The position numbers and the translations under genes are program-made. A stretch of 11,000 nucleotides of DNA from Glandiceps talaboti (lineage: Eukaryota > Hemichordata > Enteropneusta > Spengelidae): positions 6,526,822 to 6,537,821 of the forward strand of contig NC_135570.1 of NCBI RefSeq assembly GCF_964340395.1. The letters run 5' to 3'. Shown piece by piece: positions 8,732-11,000 of this stretch (positions within the stretch are counted from its first letter, which is position 1; each line of letters starts with the position of its first letter). Below the pieces are notes generated by a model. That model was not told the origin of the DNA. It did not search any database and saw nothing but the letters and a program-made list of their open reading frames with translations.

Positions 8732-8976
8732 TCATGTCCGATGCTTTTTACGTTGGCATGTATGGAGCCTCGTTTGTCCAGAGGGCTCTCTTTTACATAC
8801 AAGTCCATCCTGACACGGACAACGATCAAAAGACGGCAATCTCTGTCGTTTGTTGTCCTTTGTACAAACATCGTCCTCGTCCAAGATGCGTTTACAGATC
8901 TTCGCCCAGAAGTGATTCGCACAGCACAGTCCCGTCATGCAGTCATTTTCGTGGCGGCAGGTAGCGCCCTCGTGCG
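8732..8976 (-). CDS. DKK: DKK exon 3, Cys2 domain and stop
   Basis: The acceptor TTTTTCAG (AG 8978-8977) opens in phase 1, completing an Ala codon with exon 2, and the frame runs 80 residues to TGA 8734-8732. It holds all ten cysteines of the Cys2 domain. The C-terminus QRKKHRT is short and basic, as in vertebrate DKK1. Confidence 0.95.
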
Positions 8977-10485
8977 CTGAAAAATAACCATTAAGGATGA
9001 GTTAATCAACTTTGTGCTCAGACTATGATACTTAGTGTTGGAGAAGGTTTGAATATTTCAAAATAAGCTTAGTTACGGGAAAGGATTACAAAAATAAGGA
9101 TCATTTGCTGAAATCGGTGGGAAAATGCCAAAAAGGAAAAAAATTTAGAGAGACTCTCTGCACATAATCATTGTCCAATGTATTTCGTGAAAACTTAAAG
9201 GGTTGCATATTTTTTCCATTTTCTTCCCGAGTACGTTTAAATGGGTTCCCGGCCGATAAAATTTGATGTTTCTAAAATCGACACAACAATTAATTACAAA
9301 GTTCATCGTTACTTTTATGGACGGCTTGAAACATCATTATCTAAAATACACAGAGCAAACTTGACATTGAAAAGTATTTAGGTTGTTCCATTTATATGGT
9401 GTAAAACAATGGAGGAAAAGTCATAAAAACGTAGGAAAAAATACTAGCTGATGTCTGAGATCGAATTTGTAATCCTCGAAGGATGGAACCCGAGAATGAA
9501 ATCTGCACATGTCATTTTCTATATAATTGTTTGAAATCTAGTAAGCCTATTTTCATTTTTTTAGTTTTAGTGAACAAAAAAAAGTAAGATAATTATTATC
9601 TTCGACATACCTCGATTTATATCGTCTTTTGTGTTCTGAGAAATGCTTTCTTCGCTTGATACATGCCTCTCATAGCTCCCACGTGAATCACGTGATCTGC
9701 ATACTCCTCTTCTACATTCGTGACCATTACAACACATTCCGTCCCTATGGCAACGGCGACGTTGGCGCCGACACTGCAGACATATTTTATGACCTTCACC
9801 GCCGTGGCAAAACTCTTGACGATTGCAGCTATTGTCGTTAGCACACTGAATCTAAAACGAAAAGAGAAGAAATTCATGAATAATTACACAACCAAGGTCG
9901 GGTCCCCCCCTCTCCCTTAAGTCTTTGAGAAAACAAAGTATGTTGAAGCTTTAAATCTGTTAATGAACAATGATGCATTTTGGTAAAAAATGTGGCACTT
10001 GATAAACGCTCGTTTCGCGCTTCTAATGTGTTTCCCCAAAATTCGCATTTCTAAGTTTGTATATTTTCAAAACATGCCAATGTTGCCTGTTCAAGATATA
10101 TATAGATATATTCCTCGTGAGATATTCAGACTTCGGATCAGTTTTATGGGATGTTAAATATTGCCTTCAGCCTGCGGTAATTTAACATACATCATACGAT
10201 GATACACGACGAGAGAGAAAGAGCACGCCGCTCATAGGTTATGGGTCGTGTGGTTCTCTACAAGTCGTTCTCACCCTAGGAGGCGACCTATACATTGCAT
10301 TGTATACTGAATACGAAAGACGTGTATATGTAGAACCCAACTCACGGGTCGTACTAAAATTGTATGTGAAAGGTGAACCCTTTTCACGCACATACTTCAA
10401 CTAAAGCGACGCGATTCGTCAATAAATACATCCCCGTTATAATCGTATACATCTCGAATAAAACTGTCATTTCTCCATCATTCAT
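8732..10485 (-). CDS. DKK: Dickkopf-related secreted Wnt antagonist (DKK1/2/4 type), complete three-exon model
   Basis: Join of 10396-10485, 9611-9851 and 8732-8976 gives 191 residues. Residues 1-30 form a probable signal peptide. The N-terminal Cys1 domain spans Cys33-Cys81 with ten cysteines, including CLQC and MCC motifs. The linker of about 35 residues is Ser/Glu-rich. The C-terminal colipase-fold Cys2 domain spans Cys117-Cys184 with ten cysteines. Cys2 carries GLCCANHFWAKICK (126-139), VCTK (147-150), FDRC (160-163) and RLHTCQR, all hallmarks of DKK1/2/4 and not DKK3. The His and Lys of the HFW-x-KICK block and the Arg of F-x-RC, implicated in LRP6 binding in vertebrates, are kept. DKKs bind LRP5/6 and Kremen outside the cell and block canonical Wnt signalling. 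Intron positions (before Cys1; in the linker before Cys2) agree with vertebrate DKK structure as I recall it. Unusually, almost nothing separates the signal peptide from Cys1. Prokineticin or colipase is excluded by the two cysteine domains. Confidence 0.93.
8977..9610 (-). other. DKK intron 2 (634 nt)
   Basis: AT-rich sequence with canonical ends. I see nothing else in it. Confidence 0.88.
9611..9851 (-). CDS. DKK: DKK exon 2, Cys1 domain and linker
   Basis: The acceptor TTTTAG (AG 9853-9852) and donor GTATGT (9610-9605) bound 80 codons plus one base. The frame begins IQCANDNSC and contains ICLQC, a basic run RRQRRRC, GMCC and GVC: the ten-cysteine Cys1 (dickkopf N) pattern. The tail is hydrophilic linker. 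The correct frame is not the longest open frame here; the two other open frames covering this segment are shadows. Confidence 0.92.
9852..10395 (-). other. DKK intron 1 (544 nt)
   Basis: Bounded by the exon 1 GTATGT donor and the exon 2 TTTTAG acceptor, the latter with a T-rich pyrimidine tract. No other feature is recognised. Its extent depends on exon 1 being right. Confidence 0.6.
10396..10485 (-). CDS. DKK: DKK exon 1, probable signal peptide
   Basis: Thirty codons from ATG 10485, preceded directly by an in-frame TGA, to a GTATGT donor (10395-10390) in phase 0, which matches the exon 2 frame. The hydrophobic core MYTIITGMYLL lies at residues 12-22. The n-region is acidic (MNDGE) if the first ATG is used. 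A second in-frame ATG at 10470 has a better context (G at -3) and would shorten the protein to 186 residues. A three-codon out-of-frame ATG lies between them. The exon sits just downstream of a TATA box. Homology cannot confirm it because N-termini vary. Confidence 0.62.
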
Positions 10486-10523
10486 TCACCACTTAGAGTT
10501 TTCAACGTGTGTGCGTGTGGTTC

Positions 10524-10533
10524 CTTTTTTATA
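10524..10533 (-). promoter_or_regulatory. TATA box of DKK
   Basis: The minus strand reads TATAAAAAAG, 48 nt before the first ATG of the signal-peptide exon. A start site about 30 nt downstream would fall near 10503, giving a 5' UTR of about 18 nt (33 nt to the second ATG). Confidence 0.6.
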
Positions 10534-10548
10534 CGTTCGCGGGCCGAC

Positions 10549-10557
10549 AGATCAAAT
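10549..10557. promoter_or_regulatory. Candidate TCF/LEF site
   Basis: The plus strand reads AGATCAAAT, matching the TCF/LEF consensus AGATCAAAG except at the last base. It lies 16 bp upstream of the DKK TATA box. It is a single short motif and function is inferred. Confidence 0.3.
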
Positions 10558-11000
10558 GTCCTCGCATACTTCGTGTCGCTTTGTATTTGATAAACCCAAC
10601 AACATCTGTAAATATTGAACAAAATATTTCAGAAAGGCAAGCCGCCGGGTGAATTGTCAAAACGAGTTGCAGTCAGTGTCATATGAACTTTATATACACT
10701 CAATTAAGCTGGAACTGAACATTTGACTGTGGTATTCTTAGACATTCCGAACAAGTATTTTTCAATTGCTAATGGCTCGCTTCGGCTTGTTATTGATTCG
10801 ACGATGTCTTACCGTGACAAAACTAACCCGGTTCTGTTTTTCTAACCGTTGTTTTAGAAATCGCCGTCCAGTGGAATTAAACGAATAACAGGGCCATAAT
10901 CAACTTTTAACGTCAGAGTGAAATGTCTATTTATTTACATTTGTACTTTTAACAGCATTTCCTAGGATACCAAGTTTACATTTTTGCTCCTCAAGTACGT
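10558..11000. other. Upstream flank of DKK
   Basis: No exon, repeat or RNA gene is recognised on either strand. It probably contains DKK upstream regulatory DNA. Confidence 0.5.

Noticed and set aside
8692-8980. Other open frames on both strands over DKK exon 3
   Set aside because: They are shadows of the Cys2 exon; only the 8732-8976 frame has the ten-cysteine pattern and matching splice phase.
9617-9877. 86-codon minus-strand open frame over DKK exon 2
   Set aside because: It reads through the acceptor in the wrong phase; the frame starting IQCANDNSC at 9851 gives the Cys1 domain.
1-11000. CRISPR arrays, tRNA, rRNA, operons or prokaryotic signals
   Set aside because: No spaced direct repeats, cloverleaf or rRNA-like sequence was seen; the spliced genes show animal nuclear DNA.

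Overview
This is a metazoan nuclear window: AT-rich, intron-rich and full of simple repeats, with no sign of bacterial gene organisation. It holds two real protein genes, both on the minus strand and both split into small exons with canonical GT/AG splice sites. The lineage cannot be fixed from sequence alone. A Dickkopf-1/2/4-type gene with ordinary short introns, abundant CA and CATA microsatellites and small TA-flanked palindromic elements fits a marine invertebrate; I lean towards a non-vertebrate deuterostome such as a hemichordate or amphioxus. A cnidarian is not excluded.

Layout from the right, which is the direction of transcription. 10396-10533 holds a TATA box and a probable signal-peptide exon. 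9611-9851 and 8732-8976 are the two cysteine-rich exons of a Dickkopf (DKK1/2/4-type) Wnt antagonist. Together they give a complete 191-residue model with ten cysteines in each of its two domains. Two possible poly(A) signals follow, at 8629-8634 and 8417-8422.

The 4.3 kb between the genes (4415-8731) has no recognisable exon. It holds a roughly 310 bp CATA/CA/CG microsatellite that is almost entirely alternating pyrimidine-purine, an 18 bp hairpin near 6.3 kb, a 217 bp inverted-repeat element near 4.95 kb, and, next to the second gene, a promoter region with CCAAT motifs and E-boxes of the MiT/TFE (CLEAR, M-box) type.

From 4414 down to the left edge lies the 5' part of a folliculin-interacting protein (FNIP) gene. 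Four coding exons (89, 30, 121 and 120 nt) join in frame to give the first 120 residues, and the gene runs off the window at position 1. Its large introns carry a CA microsatellite, a U-rich tract after one 5' splice site, a 78 bp TA-flanked MITE-like palindrome and a 40 bp tandem duplication.

The two genes have unrelated jobs (secreted Wnt inhibition; lysosomal Rag-GTPase, AMPK and mTORC1 signalling) and nothing here suggests that they form one system. I see no wholly undescribed system. The most useful results are the two assembled gene models, a DKK with almost no N-terminal region, an excess of MiT/TFE-type E-boxes in the FNIP 5' region, and three uncatalogued palindromic elements.
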